DNA of 54,573 nucleotides from Prevotellaceae bacterium UBA1720 (GTDB lineage: Bacteria; Bacteroidota; Bacteroidia; Bacteroidales; Bacteroidaceae): NCBI GenBank assembly GCA_002317475.1, contig DCIS01000186.1:254-54826 (forward strand). Direction: 5' to 3'. This document shows positions 7,993-15,645 of this stretch, in pieces. Position 1 is the stretch's first letter, and the number at the start of each line of letters is the position of its first letter. The notes beneath the pieces were generated by a model that had not been told where the DNA came from, searched no databases, and saw only the letters and a program-made list of their open reading frames with translations. The translations under genes were made by a program, and so were the position numbers.

Positions 7993-10166
7993 TCGTCTAA
8001 CTCGATGTCAACATTAAATGCATTAACAGCCTTGATCACACGCGACACCTGTTCGTCAGTCATCACAGGGGAAAGAGGCAGAGAGAGTATGTCGTGATGT
8101 ATCATCTCCGACACAGGGTAACTGGCGTCTGCCCAGTCGGAATAAGCCTTCTGCTTGTGAGGAGGTATGGGATAGTGTATCAGCGTCTCAATGCCACGTT
8201 CGGAAAGGAAAAGACGCAAGTCGTCTCTGACACGACACCTTACTGCATAAATATGATATACATGCTCCTCGTCATATTTGGGCATACGCAGAATAGTCAC
8301 CAGAGGATTATTGATCTCCTCATTATAGCGACGTGCTATCATACGACGTTTCTCATTGTCTTCATCCAGACGGGCAAGTTTTACGCGCAAGACTGCCGCC
8401 TGTATCTCGTCCATACGACTATTCAGCCCCACATAGTCATGCACATATTTCTCAGAACTGCCATAGTTGCCCATCATCCTGACCAGATGAGCAATCTCCT
8501 CATTGCTGGTCACAACAGCTCCGGCATCACCCAATGCACCGAGATTCTTGCCTGGATAGAAACTGAAACCTGCTGCATCACCCAGCGAACCAGCCCTGCG
8601 TCCATCAGCCTTACGAGCACCATGTGCCTGAGCAGCATCCTCAAACACCAAAAGATGATGCGCTGAGGCTATCCTGGAAATAGCATCCATATTACACAGA
8701 CGGCCATAAAGATGAACGGCCATGATGGCACGTGTCTTGTCCGTAATCAACGACTCAATAGCATCAACATCTATCAGACAATCGTCTTGAAGGGGTTCGC
8801 AGAGGACAGGTTTCAATCCTGCATGAGTAATGGCCAAAATGCTGGCAATAAAGGTGTTGGCAGGAACAATAATCTCATCATCATCATGCCACCCCTCCTT
8901 CTCCTTGTATGCCATTAACATGAGTTGCAGGGCTTCCAACCCATTCCCTACAGCCACGCAATACTTAGCGCCACAATAGGCAGCAAACTCCCGCTCAAAG
9001 GATGTCACATTCGTTCCCTGCAGATATCTGCCACTCTTGGCAACCTTTGCAATAGCATCAGAAAGGGATGGCTCAAAAGAGTCGTTCAGCAGTTTCAGAT
9101 CAAGATATGGCACACGCTCATTGCTCTCCTCAGCAATTGGACGTTCAACCATCTTCTTGATTGACAACTTGTCAAGATTCAAGGTATATGTGTCGTAGCA
9201 TACCGACTTCCCGCCAAATGACTCCTTGATAGAAAGCAACGTCTTGTTCAACGTATTGTCAGTGTATGACGAACCCATATCAAGGTATTTCACACCACCG
9301 AATTTATAATCGACAAGATGCTTCAGCAGGAGTTCCATGGCGCCATTCTCATATCCGTACTGAGTGCAGATAAACTGCTGGACATAAGCCACTTGGTCCG
9401 TCACTAACACCATACAGCATGCCTGTACTCCTTCTTCATTCTTTACGGAAAAGAAACGGATGAATCGGGGGTACTTGCTTATAAGTTCGCGAATATCTTC
9501 AACCGTCTTGACTCGGGAAGAGGCAGAAAGCGACATGAGCGATTGCTTGTCGTGAAGAATCTGGATATACTGCTCCTGGTCAGAAATATCATCAAGCAGG
9601 ATGCGACTGATATACATCCCCTTGTGAACAGCCTTTCTGGCAATGGTGTTCTTGGTAGAGGGAAGTCGGAGATGATCCCTCATAGGCACCACCATACTCA
9701 CCCTTCTGCTCGTCAGCTTTGCACCAGCCTGGAAGAGGGAGAAAAGTTCATCGCCATTCGGGTATTCATTATAAATATAAGGTAAGGGGGCATATACCAT
9801 TTGCTCTGCCTGCAGAAAATTGGCATAATAGGAGAAGATGGTATGGGTGATATCCAGCACCTCATTCAGTTTCACGTCATTCTTCATGAGCAGTCCACCG
9901 TAATAGAGAGACTGATGGGTGTACACCTTCCTCTCCGACGCATCCCAGCTGGCAGGAAACAAGGCTAAAAGTCCATCCAGTCCCAGGACATTATCGAAAT
10001 CATCAACCATCGCATCTTCGGCATAAACCAGGACGGAGCAATCAGGAATCTCCTCAGAATGATAATCAAGGAAATTACGGCTCAGCAGCAATCTGCCATT
10101 GCGCGTATTCTCAAGGAAAGCCTCCCAGGTATCCTTGTATGTGATAGAATATGGAACGATTCGCAT
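7989..10166 (-). CDS. Fusion of FemAB/GNAT-like acyltransferase and DegT/DnrJ/EryC1 sugar aminotransferase
   Basis: The 725-residue protein has two parts. Residues 1-340 resemble a FemAB/GNAT-type acyltransferase (start MRIVPYSITYKDTWEAFL; later VKYLDMGSSYTDNTL and IKESFGGK). Residues 350-725 are a complete PLP aminotransferase of the DegT/DnrJ/EryC1 family: PYLDLKLLN, VGNGLEALQL, VPANTFIAS, FEDAAQAHGA (Asp510) and FSFYPGKNLGALGDAG with the PLP lysine at 540. The aminotransferase would make a 4-amino or 3-amino sugar nucleotide and the acyltransferase could acylate it or a related amine; that coupling is inferred. I take the ATG at 10166 because the frame upstream runs through promoter DNA. 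A minus-strand TAACTTTG at 10236-10243 probably drives it. Confidence 0.9.
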   Translation of the reverse strand: MRIVPYSITYKDTWEAFLENTRNGRLLLSRNFLDYHSEEIPDCSVLVYAEDAMVDDFDNVLGLDGLLALFPASWDASERKVYTHQSLYYGGLLMKNDVKLNEVLDITHTIFSYYANFLQAEQMVYAPLPYIYNEYPNGDELFSLFQAGAKLTSRRVSMVVPMRDHLRLPSTKNTIARKAVHKGMYISRILLDDISDQEQYIQILHDKQSLMSLSASSRVKTVEDIRELISKYPRFIRFFSVKNEEGVQACCMVLVTDQVAYVQQFICTQYGYENGAMELLLKHLVDYKFGGVKYLDMGSSYTDNTLNKTLLSIKESFGGKSVCYDTYTLNLDKLSIKKMVERPIAEESNERVPYLDLKLLNDSFEPSLSDAIAKVAKSGRYLQGTNVTSFEREFAAYCGAKYCVAVGNGLEALQLMLMAYKEKEGWHDDDEIIVPANTFIASILAITHAGLKPVLCEPLQDDCLIDVDAIESLITDKTRAIMAVHLYGRLCNMDAISRIASAHHLLVFEDAAQAHGARKADGRRAGSLGDAAGFSFYPGKNLGALGDAGAVVTSNEEIAHLVRMMGNYGSSEKYVHDYVGLNSRMDEIQAAVLRVKLARLDEDNEKRRMIARRYNEEINNPLVTILRMPKYDEEHVYHIYAVRCRVRDDLRLFLSERGIETLIHYPIPPHKQKAYSDWADASYPVSEMIHHDILSLPLSPVMTDEQVSRVIKAVNAFNVDIELDE

Positions 10167-10263
10167 AGAGATTGAAATTTGAGACCCATCAAGAACCATT
10201 GCAAGATAGCAGAATGGGGGCTTTCTATTTTCGCACAAAGTTACAAAAAAGTTTCCAAAACTC

Positions 10264-10294
10264 TTGCATGAATGAAAAAAAAGGTTTAACTTTG
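10264..10294 (+). promoter_or_regulatory. Promoter of the tRNA-Ser/tRNA-Glu unit
   Basis: TTG at 10264-10266, a 20-base spacer, then TAACTTTG at 10287-10294 fits the Bacteroidota consensus and would start transcription near 10301, about 46 bases before tRNA-Ser. A second TAACTTTG at 10331-10338 could start transcription right at the tRNA but lacks a good -33 element. Confidence 0.6.
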
Positions 10295-10346
10295 CATCGC
10301 ATTTATGAGAAATGCCTGTCGAAAGACTTTTAACTTTGTGAAGCAA

Positions 10347-10433
10347 GGAAGTTTGGGTGAGTGGCTGAAACCACCAGTTTGCTAAACTGACGTGCGGGTA
10401 ACCGTACCGGGGGTTCGAATCCCCCAGCTTCCG
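10347..10433 (+). tRNA. tRNA-Ser (anticodon GCU)
   Basis: An 87-base class II tRNA. The acceptor stem pairs GGAAGTT with AGCTTCC, the T arm is GGGGG-TTCGAAT-CCCCC, and the anticodon loop TTGCTAA gives GCT, reading AGC and AGU. The long variable arm expected of tRNA-Ser is present. The discriminator is G and no CCA is encoded. It lies 27 bases before tRNA-Glu, probably in the same transcript. Confidence 0.96.
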
Positions 10434-10460
10434 CTAAAGTAGTATTTCTCTGATGCAAAT

Positions 10461-10532
10461 GGCGCTTTCGTCTAGCGGCTAGGACACATGCCTCTCACGC
10501 ATGGAACACGGGTTCGATTCCCGTAGGCGCTA
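10461..10532 (+). tRNA. tRNA-Glu (anticodon CUC)
   Basis: A 72-base tRNA. The anticodon stem CATGC/GCATG encloses the loop CTCTCAC, so the anticodon is CTC for the codon GAG. The T arm is ACGGG-TTCGATT-CCCGT and the acceptor ends in discriminator A without encoded CCA. This is the minor glutamate isoacceptor beside the usual UUC species. Confidence 0.95.
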
Positions 10533-10541
10533 CAAACAAGG

Positions 10542-10575
10542 ACTTTCTGATTATATCAGGAAGTTTTTTGTTTTT
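10542..10575 (+). terminator. Intrinsic terminator after the tRNA genes
   Basis: The arms ACTTTCTGA (10542-10550) and TCAGGAAGT (10556-10564) pair over nine bases with one G-U, around a TTATA loop, and are followed by six T, G and six T. Confidence 0.85.
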
Positions 10576-10586
10576 TATGAATATAC

Positions 10587-10618
10587 TTTGTATATTACGA
10601 TTTTTTTGCCTAAATTTG
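10587..10618 (+). promoter_or_regulatory. Promoter of the sugar transferase gene
   Basis: TTTG at 10587-10590, a 20-base spacer and TAAATTTG at 10611-10618 match the Bacteroidota promoter consensus. The expected start near 10625 gives a leader of about 50 bases. Confidence 0.7.
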
Positions 10619-10674
10619 CATGATAATTTGGAAATAGGACATTCCGTCCGAGAACAACTACCTAAGAATTCTTG

Positions 10675-11508
10675 ATGACTCAACCAAAAGACATAGACAG
10701 AAAGGATTTGCTCACCTACACCAAGAGTGAGTGGAAAAGACTGTATGGCAGAGACAATTGGGCCAAAGAGAACGGACGGGAAGACATAGACAAGATGAGT
10801 CTGCAGAAAGCATCACAACTCATCCTGAAGAATGTAGACAGACAGAAAGCCAAGATGCAATCTGAGCACACACCGAAGATGTCAGAGATGGCATTCATCT
10901 CCGATGGTATGAATCTGCTGGAGTTCTTTGTCAAACGCCTGATTGGCATACTGATATCTACCTGCTGCCTTCTTATTTTCTCTCCCCTCTTCCTCATCTG
11001 CTATATCATGATCAAAATGGATGACGGAGGGCCGGCATTGTATAAGCAGGAACGAATTGGCCTGTATGGCAAACCATTCAATATTTATAAGTTCCGGAGC
11101 ATGAAACTTAACGCAGAAGAGGAAGAGCCTCTCCTCTGCCAGAGTTCGCTGGAGAAAGAAGGCCGACTGACAAAGGCTGGTGCATTCCTCAGAGCTCATC
11201 ATCTGGACGAACTGCCACAGCTTTGGAATGTATTTATAGGAGACATGGCATTTATCGGTTACCGTCCTGAAAGACAATACTATATAAACAAGATTCTTAC
11301 CTACGATCCACGCTATGTCCTCCTTTACCAGATACGTCCAGGAGTTACCTCATACGCCACCTTGTACAATGGCTACACTGACACCATGGAGAAAATGCTC
11401 ACCCGACTGGATCTCGACCTCTACTACCTGAAACATCGCTCCTGGTGGTTTGATCTCAAGATCTTGTTTCTGACATTCTGGAAAATCATCAATGGCATAA
11501 GATTCTAA
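10675..11508 (+). CDS. Undecaprenyl-phosphate sugar-1-phosphate transferase (initiating glycosyltransferase)
   Basis: The 277-residue protein belongs to the bacterial sugar transferase (WcaJ/PglC C-terminal domain) family. After a soluble N-terminal extension of about 75 residues comes one membrane segment (LIGILISTCCLLIFSPLFLI) and the catalytic domain: YKQERIGLYGKPFNIYKFRSMK, then HHLDELPQLWNVFIGDMAFIGYRPE. It transfers a sugar-phosphate from UDP-sugar to undecaprenyl phosphate, starting a surface polysaccharide or glycan. The usual GPRPE motif has Tyr in place of the first Pro. The charged N-terminal extension (KSEWKRLYGRDNWAKENG) is atypical. The ATG at 10675 is preceded by an in-frame TTG at 10672; the ATG is preferred. 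Confidence 0.93.
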   Translation: MTQPKDIDRKDLLTYTKSEWKRLYGRDNWAKENGREDIDKMSLQKASQLILKNVDRQKAKMQSEHTPKMSEMAFISDGMNLLEFFVKRLIGILISTCCLLIFSPLFLICYIMIKMDDGGPALYKQERIGLYGKPFNIYKFRSMKLNAEEEEPLLCQSSLEKEGRLTKAGAFLRAHHLDELPQLWNVFIGDMAFIGYRPERQYYINKILTYDPRYVLLYQIRPGVTSYATLYNGYTDTMEKMLTRLDLDLYYLKHRSWWFDLKILFLTFWKIINGIRF

Positions 11509-11555
11509 CACCCAACTATTTTGCTATTTTCAACCATTTAGATAAAGATACAAAT

Positions 11556-12698
11556 ATGAAGAAAACTCTATTTCTGCTCGCACTGGCTTGTGCAAGTATG
11601 GCAAATGCCCAGAAGCCCTTACAGATGGAAGGTATTATCGAGAACGAACCTGATGTAAAAGAGGTTAAAATTGAAGTTGCTCAAGGCAACGCCTATGGCG
11701 AGATGTCGCCTGCAGAAACCATTGAGGTAAAGAAGGGCAAGTTCAAGTTCAGTACACAAATTACCAACATTACCCAGGCTGTCATCACCCGTGGCGAGGG
11801 AGAAAATGCCAAGAGCGTCACCGCACTGCTGGTCCCCGGAGAGAAACTGGTACTGACACTTAAGGGCAATGAGTATTTCTACGGAGGTTCGAAGATCTAT
11901 AAGGAGTGCGACGAGGCTGACCGTACCCTTACCCCCAAATATCAGGACTTCATGGATTACTACCAATCAGCAGTGGCACGCATTCGCCAGATGCCAGAGG
12001 ATCAACAGGAAGCTGCTGCACAAAAGATTCAAGACACACTGCGCAGCAAGAATCAGGCATACTCTGACGCCATTCAGCAGTATGCAGACAGCCATAAGAA
12101 TGTAGAGGGTGCAATGCTCTACCTTGCAAGCTATCTGGATGCAGAGAAGGTTTATGGCGAAATGTCTGCTGAAATGAAGAATGGACGTGTAGGTCAGTAC
12201 TACAAGGCTGCCATTGATTATACGGCCAAACTTCGCGAGGAGCAGGCAAAGCAAGCAGCTGAGGAACAGGCAAAACTGGATGCTATGAAGGGCCAACCCG
12301 CAAAGGACTTCACCCTCTATGATCTTGATGGCAATCCTCTCTCCCTCTCTTCACTTCGTGGCAAGTATGTGGTACTTGACTTCTGGGGAAGCTGGTGTGG
12401 ATGGTGTATCAAGGGTATACCTGACATGAAGAAATACTATGAGAAGTATGCAGGCAAGTTTGAGATCCTCGGTGTGGATTGCAACGACAGTGACAAGGCA
12501 TGGCGCGACGCTGTCAAGAAGTACGAACTGCCTTGGAAGCATGTATACAACCCTCGCGAAAGCAGCGTTCTTTCTGACTATAATGTACAGGGATTCCCCA
12601 CAAAGATCATCATCGATCCTCAGGGCAACCTCAACAAGATTATTGTAGGTGAAGATCCCGCATTCTATACCTATCTGGACGAAATACTCAGCAAGTAA
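11556..12698 (+). CDS. Exported TlpA-like thioredoxin-fold protein with DUF4369-like N-terminus
   Basis: The 380-residue protein has a signal peptide cut after about residue 18 (NAQ junction), a beta-rich DUF4369-like region to about residue 115, a helical charged linker (residues 130-240, Glu/Lys/Ala rich), and a C-terminal AhpC/TSA-TlpA thioredoxin domain. The redox site is FWGSWCGWC with Cys281 and Cys284; the cis-Pro loop is GFPTKIIIDPQG. Such proteins act as disulfide reductants in the periplasm of Bacteroidota. It is a single gene, followed by a good terminator at 12712-12743. Its thiol partner is not evident from the neighbours. Confidence 0.93.
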   Translation: MKKTLFLLALACASMANAQKPLQMEGIIENEPDVKEVKIEVAQGNAYGEMSPAETIEVKKGKFKFSTQITNITQAVITRGEGENAKSVTALLVPGEKLVLTLKGNEYFYGGSKIYKECDEADRTLTPKYQDFMDYYQSAVARIRQMPEDQQEAAAQKIQDTLRSKNQAYSDAIQQYADSHKNVEGAMLYLASYLDAEKVYGEMSAEMKNGRVGQYYKAAIDYTAKLREEQAKQAAEEQAKLDAMKGQPAKDFTLYDLDGNPLSLSSLRGKYVVLDFWGSWCGWCIKGIPDMKKYYEKYAGKFEILGVDCNDSDKAWRDAVKKYELPWKHVYNPRESSVLSDYNVQGFPTKIIIDPQGNLNKIIVGEDPAFYTYLDEILSK

Positions 12699-12711
12699 TC
12701 ATACCAACACA

Positions 12712-12755
12712 GGCGCTTCGTAACTATCATGTTTCGGAGCGCCATTGTTTTTTCT
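12712..12755 (+). terminator. Intrinsic terminator after the TlpA-like gene
   Basis: GGCGCTTCG (12712-12720) pairs with CGGAGCGCC (12735-12743) over nine positions with one G-U, around a 14-base loop, followed by ATTGTTTTTTCT. Confidence 0.85.
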
Positions 12756-12805
12756 GATATCAGAATCATTCACCAGTATTCTAGTGATAGACTTTACCAA
12801 TATTT

Positions 12806-13087
12806 ATGCATCTTAGAAAAGACCTTTCCATACGACACACCTGCGGTTTGCATGTAATCTATGTACCTGCATTCTCGCCTTCTGGCCGTCCCATTCAGGG
12901 CACCTTGGTAGATCTAAACGAAACGGGAGTATTCCTGTGGGAACAACTGCAACCCAAGGACCATTTTACCCTGCAGGATATGGCAGACATTCTACAAAAG
13001 GAATATGAGATTGACCCTGAAACTGCCATGGAGGATTGCCAGGATACACTGACTGAATGGACAGAAATGGGCTTGGTTGAAAAGTAA
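12806..13087 (+). CDS. Orphan PqqD-family protein (RiPP recognition element fold)
   Basis: A 93-residue protein with the PqqD pattern: LVDLNETGVFLWEQL, then TLQDMADILQKEYEIDPETAMEDC and a final WTEMGLVEK. PqqD folds bind the leader peptide of ribosomal peptides and hand it to a radical-SAM or other maturase; in Bacteroidota, stand-alone copies also occur near polysaccharide genes. No precursor peptide, radical-SAM protein or transporter is visible on either side, so its partner must be elsewhere or its role differs. It lies tail to tail with the AraC-type gene (40 bases apart). Confidence 0.85.
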   Translation: MHLRKDLSIRHTCGLHVIYVPAFSPSGRPIQGTLVDLNETGVFLWEQLQPKDHFTLQDMADILQKEYEIDPETAMEDCQDTLTEWTEMGLVEK

Positions 13088-13127
13088 CAGAAGAACCGAA
13101 AAGGGGGAGAGGATAGAGATAACGCCA

Positions 13128-14225
13128 TTAAACCTTGACCTGCTGTGCAAGGTATTGCGTTGGCGAACATCCATAATAGTCAGCAAACACACGACGGAAG
13201 GAGGCATCACTACCAAAACCACTTGCAAGACTAATCTGCTTAATGTTAGGGGATTCACTCTCAAGCATCAAACGCTTGGCATAATTGATGCGTAGCGTAT
13301 TAATATAGGTATGGAATGAGGTATCTACTTTCTTGAAATGTTTCCAGAGGTAAGTACGGTTAGTGCCAATAGCCTGAGCAAGATCTGTGATGGTGAGACC
13401 AGGCTGAAGGTAGAGCTGCTTCTCCTCACACTCATTACGTAGCAAGACTGCAATGCTGGATGTATCCGCAGAGAGCATGTCATCCTGTTCATGCCCCTCA
13501 GACTCATCCAATTCCTGCTGCATAGCTATCAGTTTGGCTACATCGGGAATTGTCTGTTGAGTATCAACATAATAGAAAAGATACGTCCAGATAGCCAACA
13601 AGAACAAGAAGGCAAACAGCCATATAACATTGCTGTAGAACAAGCCTGCAACAAGATAAAAAATAGAGTAAATGCTTAAAAACCAAACTGCTCGCATCAA
13701 CCAACGAAGGTCAACGTTGGTATGATCGGAAAGGTCATTTTCGAGCATACGGTTATAACGAGTAACTGCATGGGTGAAAAACCAAGTAAACTCTGCCAAC
13801 CTTATACCCCAACATGTCAGCGCTATATATAAAACAGTATCGCTTCGCAGTATTATATAAATAATGAGGAATGCAAAACCCATTATACAATCAAAATACA
13901 TCCATTTATATGTGGGTTTTTCAGTATGTATAATGACATAAAACAGATGCAAGGTAATGGGAGCACAAATCGCGGCATCAAGCAATAACCGAAGATTCTC
14001 ACCAAACTGAGAATCAGTAAAGTTGATGGCCAAAACAATCAATCCGTTGAGATAACTGATACCCCAACAAATCAGAGCAATACCCATAACCTTACGCAAC
14101 ATGATACGAGGTTGGGCATCAGAAAAAATGCTCTTCTTCGTAAACAACATAATCATACCCAAGACGAAAAGGAAGATAAAACCTCCTCCGTTTGCAGCAC
14201 AATATATGGCGGTATTTAATGGCAT
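13128..14225 (-). CDS. Membrane-anchored AraC-family transcription regulator
   Basis: The 365-residue protein has six to seven hydrophobic helices in residues 1-225 (starting TAIYCAANGGGFIFLFVLGM) and an AraC-type DNA-binding domain at the C-terminus: LTITDLAQAIGTNRTYLWKHF (first helix-turn-helix) and IKQISLASGFGSDASFRRVFADYYGCSP (second, with the family signature). A sensory membrane part joined to AraC is common in Bacteroidota; the signal is unknown. A strong minus-strand promoter lies at 14311-14341, and three direct repeats with 42-base spacing lie just upstream of it, in the space shared with the divergent yitT promoter. The regulator may control itself and its neighbour. Confidence 0.93.
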   Translation of the reverse strand: MPLNTAIYCAANGGGFIFLFVLGMIMLFTKKSIFSDAQPRIMLRKVMGIALICWGISYLNGLIVLAINFTDSQFGENLRLLLDAAICAPITLHLFYVIIHTEKPTYKWMYFDCIMGFAFLIIYIILRSDTVLYIALTCWGIRLAEFTWFFTHAVTRYNRMLENDLSDHTNVDLRWLMRAVWFLSIYSIFYLVAGLFYSNVIWLFAFLFLLAIWTYLFYYVDTQQTIPDVAKLIAMQQELDESEGHEQDDMLSADTSSIAVLLRNECEEKQLYLQPGLTITDLAQAIGTNRTYLWKHFKKVDTSFHTYINTLRINYAKRLMLESESPNIKQISLASGFGSDASFRRVFADYYGCSPTQYLAQQVKV

Positions 14226-14310
14226 TACTCTATCAGTATTACTTATCTTATAATAACCCGGACTACTACTTAGTTTTAGTAATTACAATCCGGACACTAA
14301 TTTAGACAAG

Positions 14311-14341
14311 CAAAGTTAGTCATAAAATAATTAATGGCAAA
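14311..14341 (-). promoter_or_regulatory. Promoter of the AraC-type regulator gene
   Basis: On the minus strand, TTTG (14341-14338), a 19-base spacer and TAACTTTG (14318-14311) match the Bacteroidota consensus. The expected start near 14305 gives an 80-base leader. Confidence 0.7.
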
Positions 14342-14353
14342 CAAAAATTGCAG

Positions 14354-14500
14354 AAAATTGAGAATTTGTACGCCGAATAAGCGTTTTTTAGGGTAAAAAT
14401 TGAGAATTTGAGCGCATTTTTTCTGTTTCAAAACGTAAAAATTGAGAATTTGAGCGATTGACTTGATTCGCGTATATAGGATAAAATTGCGCAATTGTAG
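14354..14500. repeat. Three direct repeats with 42-base spacing plus a palindromic fourth element
   Basis: ATTGAGAATTTG occurs at 14357, 14399 and 14441, each exactly 42 bases apart; the last two extend to AAAAATTGAGAATTTGAGCG. A degenerate palindromic copy, ATTGCGCAATTG, begins at 14486. All lie between the promoter of the AraC-type gene (minus) and that of the YitT gene (plus), which suggests binding sites on one helix face. This 435-base intergenic stretch (14226-14660) holds no credible gene. Confidence 0.75.
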
Positions 14501-14584
14501 CATTATATAGACCTTATTTCTATAAAAGTCCAAAAGACAACTGGAAAATAACTGTTTCATTAGAAGACAAATAAGTCTATTTAC

Positions 14585-14615
14585 TTTGAAAACTCATTTA
14601 TTTTATCTACTTTTG
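14585..14615 (+). promoter_or_regulatory. Promoter of the YitT-CotH unit
   Basis: TTTG at 14585-14588, a 19-base spacer and TACTTTTG at 14608-14615 match the consensus. Transcription should start near 14622, about 40 bases before the yitT start codon. Confidence 0.7.
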
Positions 14616-14660
14616 CACTCAAATCTAATTTAAGGCTCATTTCGTTCAAGTCTTTACGTT

Positions 14661-15614
14661 ATGAAATATCAGTTCATCCAGTCATGGTTGGGCATCTTTT
14701 TAGGTTGTCTGATCCTTGCTGCAGGCTTTGTTTTTTTTATCAACCCATACGGTATAGTACCTGGAGGCGTATACGGAGCAAGCATCGTGTTACATAGCTT
14801 GATACCGCAGATACAGGTTGGTACCTTTGGGTATATGTTCGACATACCTCTGCTGATTCTGTCCTTTCTACTACTTGGCAACAAACTAGGAGCACGAACC
14901 GTTGTTGCATCATTGGTGACCCCACTGATGATGAATACCATGGAGCAGTTGGTATACCCCACTTCAGAAGCCTTGTACAACCTTGACCCCACCCTCTTGC
15001 TCGGAGGACGTCTTGACATGTCCTCCCATCTTCTACTCTCAGTCATCTTCGGTGCATGTATGATCGGATTAGGAAGCGGCCTGGTCGTACGATGTGGTGC
15101 GACAACAGGCGGCAGTGACATCATTGGTATGATGATGCAGAAATACCTGCGCATACGTTTTTCACAAGCCATCCTGATCGTTGATGGACTAGTTGTGCTC
15201 ATGGGACTCATCTTCATTGGTTTCAATGCCAAGTCTGGTCCTGAGGGCATATTGCTTTCGCTCTACTCACTCCTGTCGATTTATTTGATTGCAAAGGTCA
15301 TTCAGCGCGTCATCAATGGACCAAAGGATGACAAGATGGTATTCATCATTAGTGATACAGACCTCAGTCTCCTACGCGACTATATCCTTAAGGACCTGGA
15401 TCGTACCGCTACCTGCATCAAAAGTCATGGCCTTTATACGCACGGCGAAAAAGAGATGCTGCTCATCGTAGTCAGTTACAAAGAGGTGTTCAACCTCAAA
15501 CAGAAGGTACGCGAAGCTGATCCACGCGCTTTCGTTGTCGTAACAGACGCCTATGATACTTTCGGGGAAGGATGGAAATCACTTCCTCAAGCCGGAGACG
15601 TACAACCGGAATAA
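14661..15614 (+). CDS. YitT family membrane protein (DUF161 + DUF2179)
   Basis: The 317-residue protein has five to six membrane helices in residues 10-205, with the family pattern FINPYGIVPGGVYGASIVL and GLGSGLVVRCGATTGGSDIIGMMM, and a soluble C-terminal DUF2179 domain (KMVFIISDTDLSLLRDYIL to the AFVVVTDAYDTFGEGW end). YitT proteins are conserved integral membrane proteins without an established transport substrate. It is divergent from the AraC-type regulator and 31 bases upstream of the CotH gene, so the two probably share a transcript. Confidence 0.94.
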   Translation: MKYQFIQSWLGIFLGCLILAAGFVFFINPYGIVPGGVYGASIVLHSLIPQIQVGTFGYMFDIPLLILSFLLLGNKLGARTVVASLVTPLMMNTMEQLVYPTSEALYNLDPTLLLGGRLDMSSHLLLSVIFGACMIGLGSGLVVRCGATTGGSDIIGMMMQKYLRIRFSQAILIVDGLVVLMGLIFIGFNAKSGPEGILLSLYSLLSIYLIAKVIQRVINGPKDDKMVFIISDTDLSLLRDYILKDLDRTATCIKSHGLYTHGEKEMLLIVVSYKEVFNLKQKVREADPRAFVVVTDAYDTFGEGWKSLPQAGDVQPE

Positions 15615-15645
15615 CATTTAAAACAAAATAACACCCCACCCACCA

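Noticed and set aside
10167..10346. Upstream extension of the acyltransferase-aminotransferase gene
   Set aside because: The extra 60 residues lie in divergent promoter DNA and add no domain.
10495..10683. 62-residue minus-strand frame covering tRNA-Glu
   Set aside because: It is the antisense of tRNA-Glu, a common spurious protein.
14354..14456. Short CRISPR-like array with 42-base period
   Set aside because: Only 12-20 bases are conserved, three copies, no cas genes, and location between divergent promoters favours regulation.
14297..14560. 87-residue minus-strand frame with QILNF repeats
   Set aside because: The repeated peptide is only the translation of the 42-base-spaced direct repeats; the region holds promoters for both neighbours.
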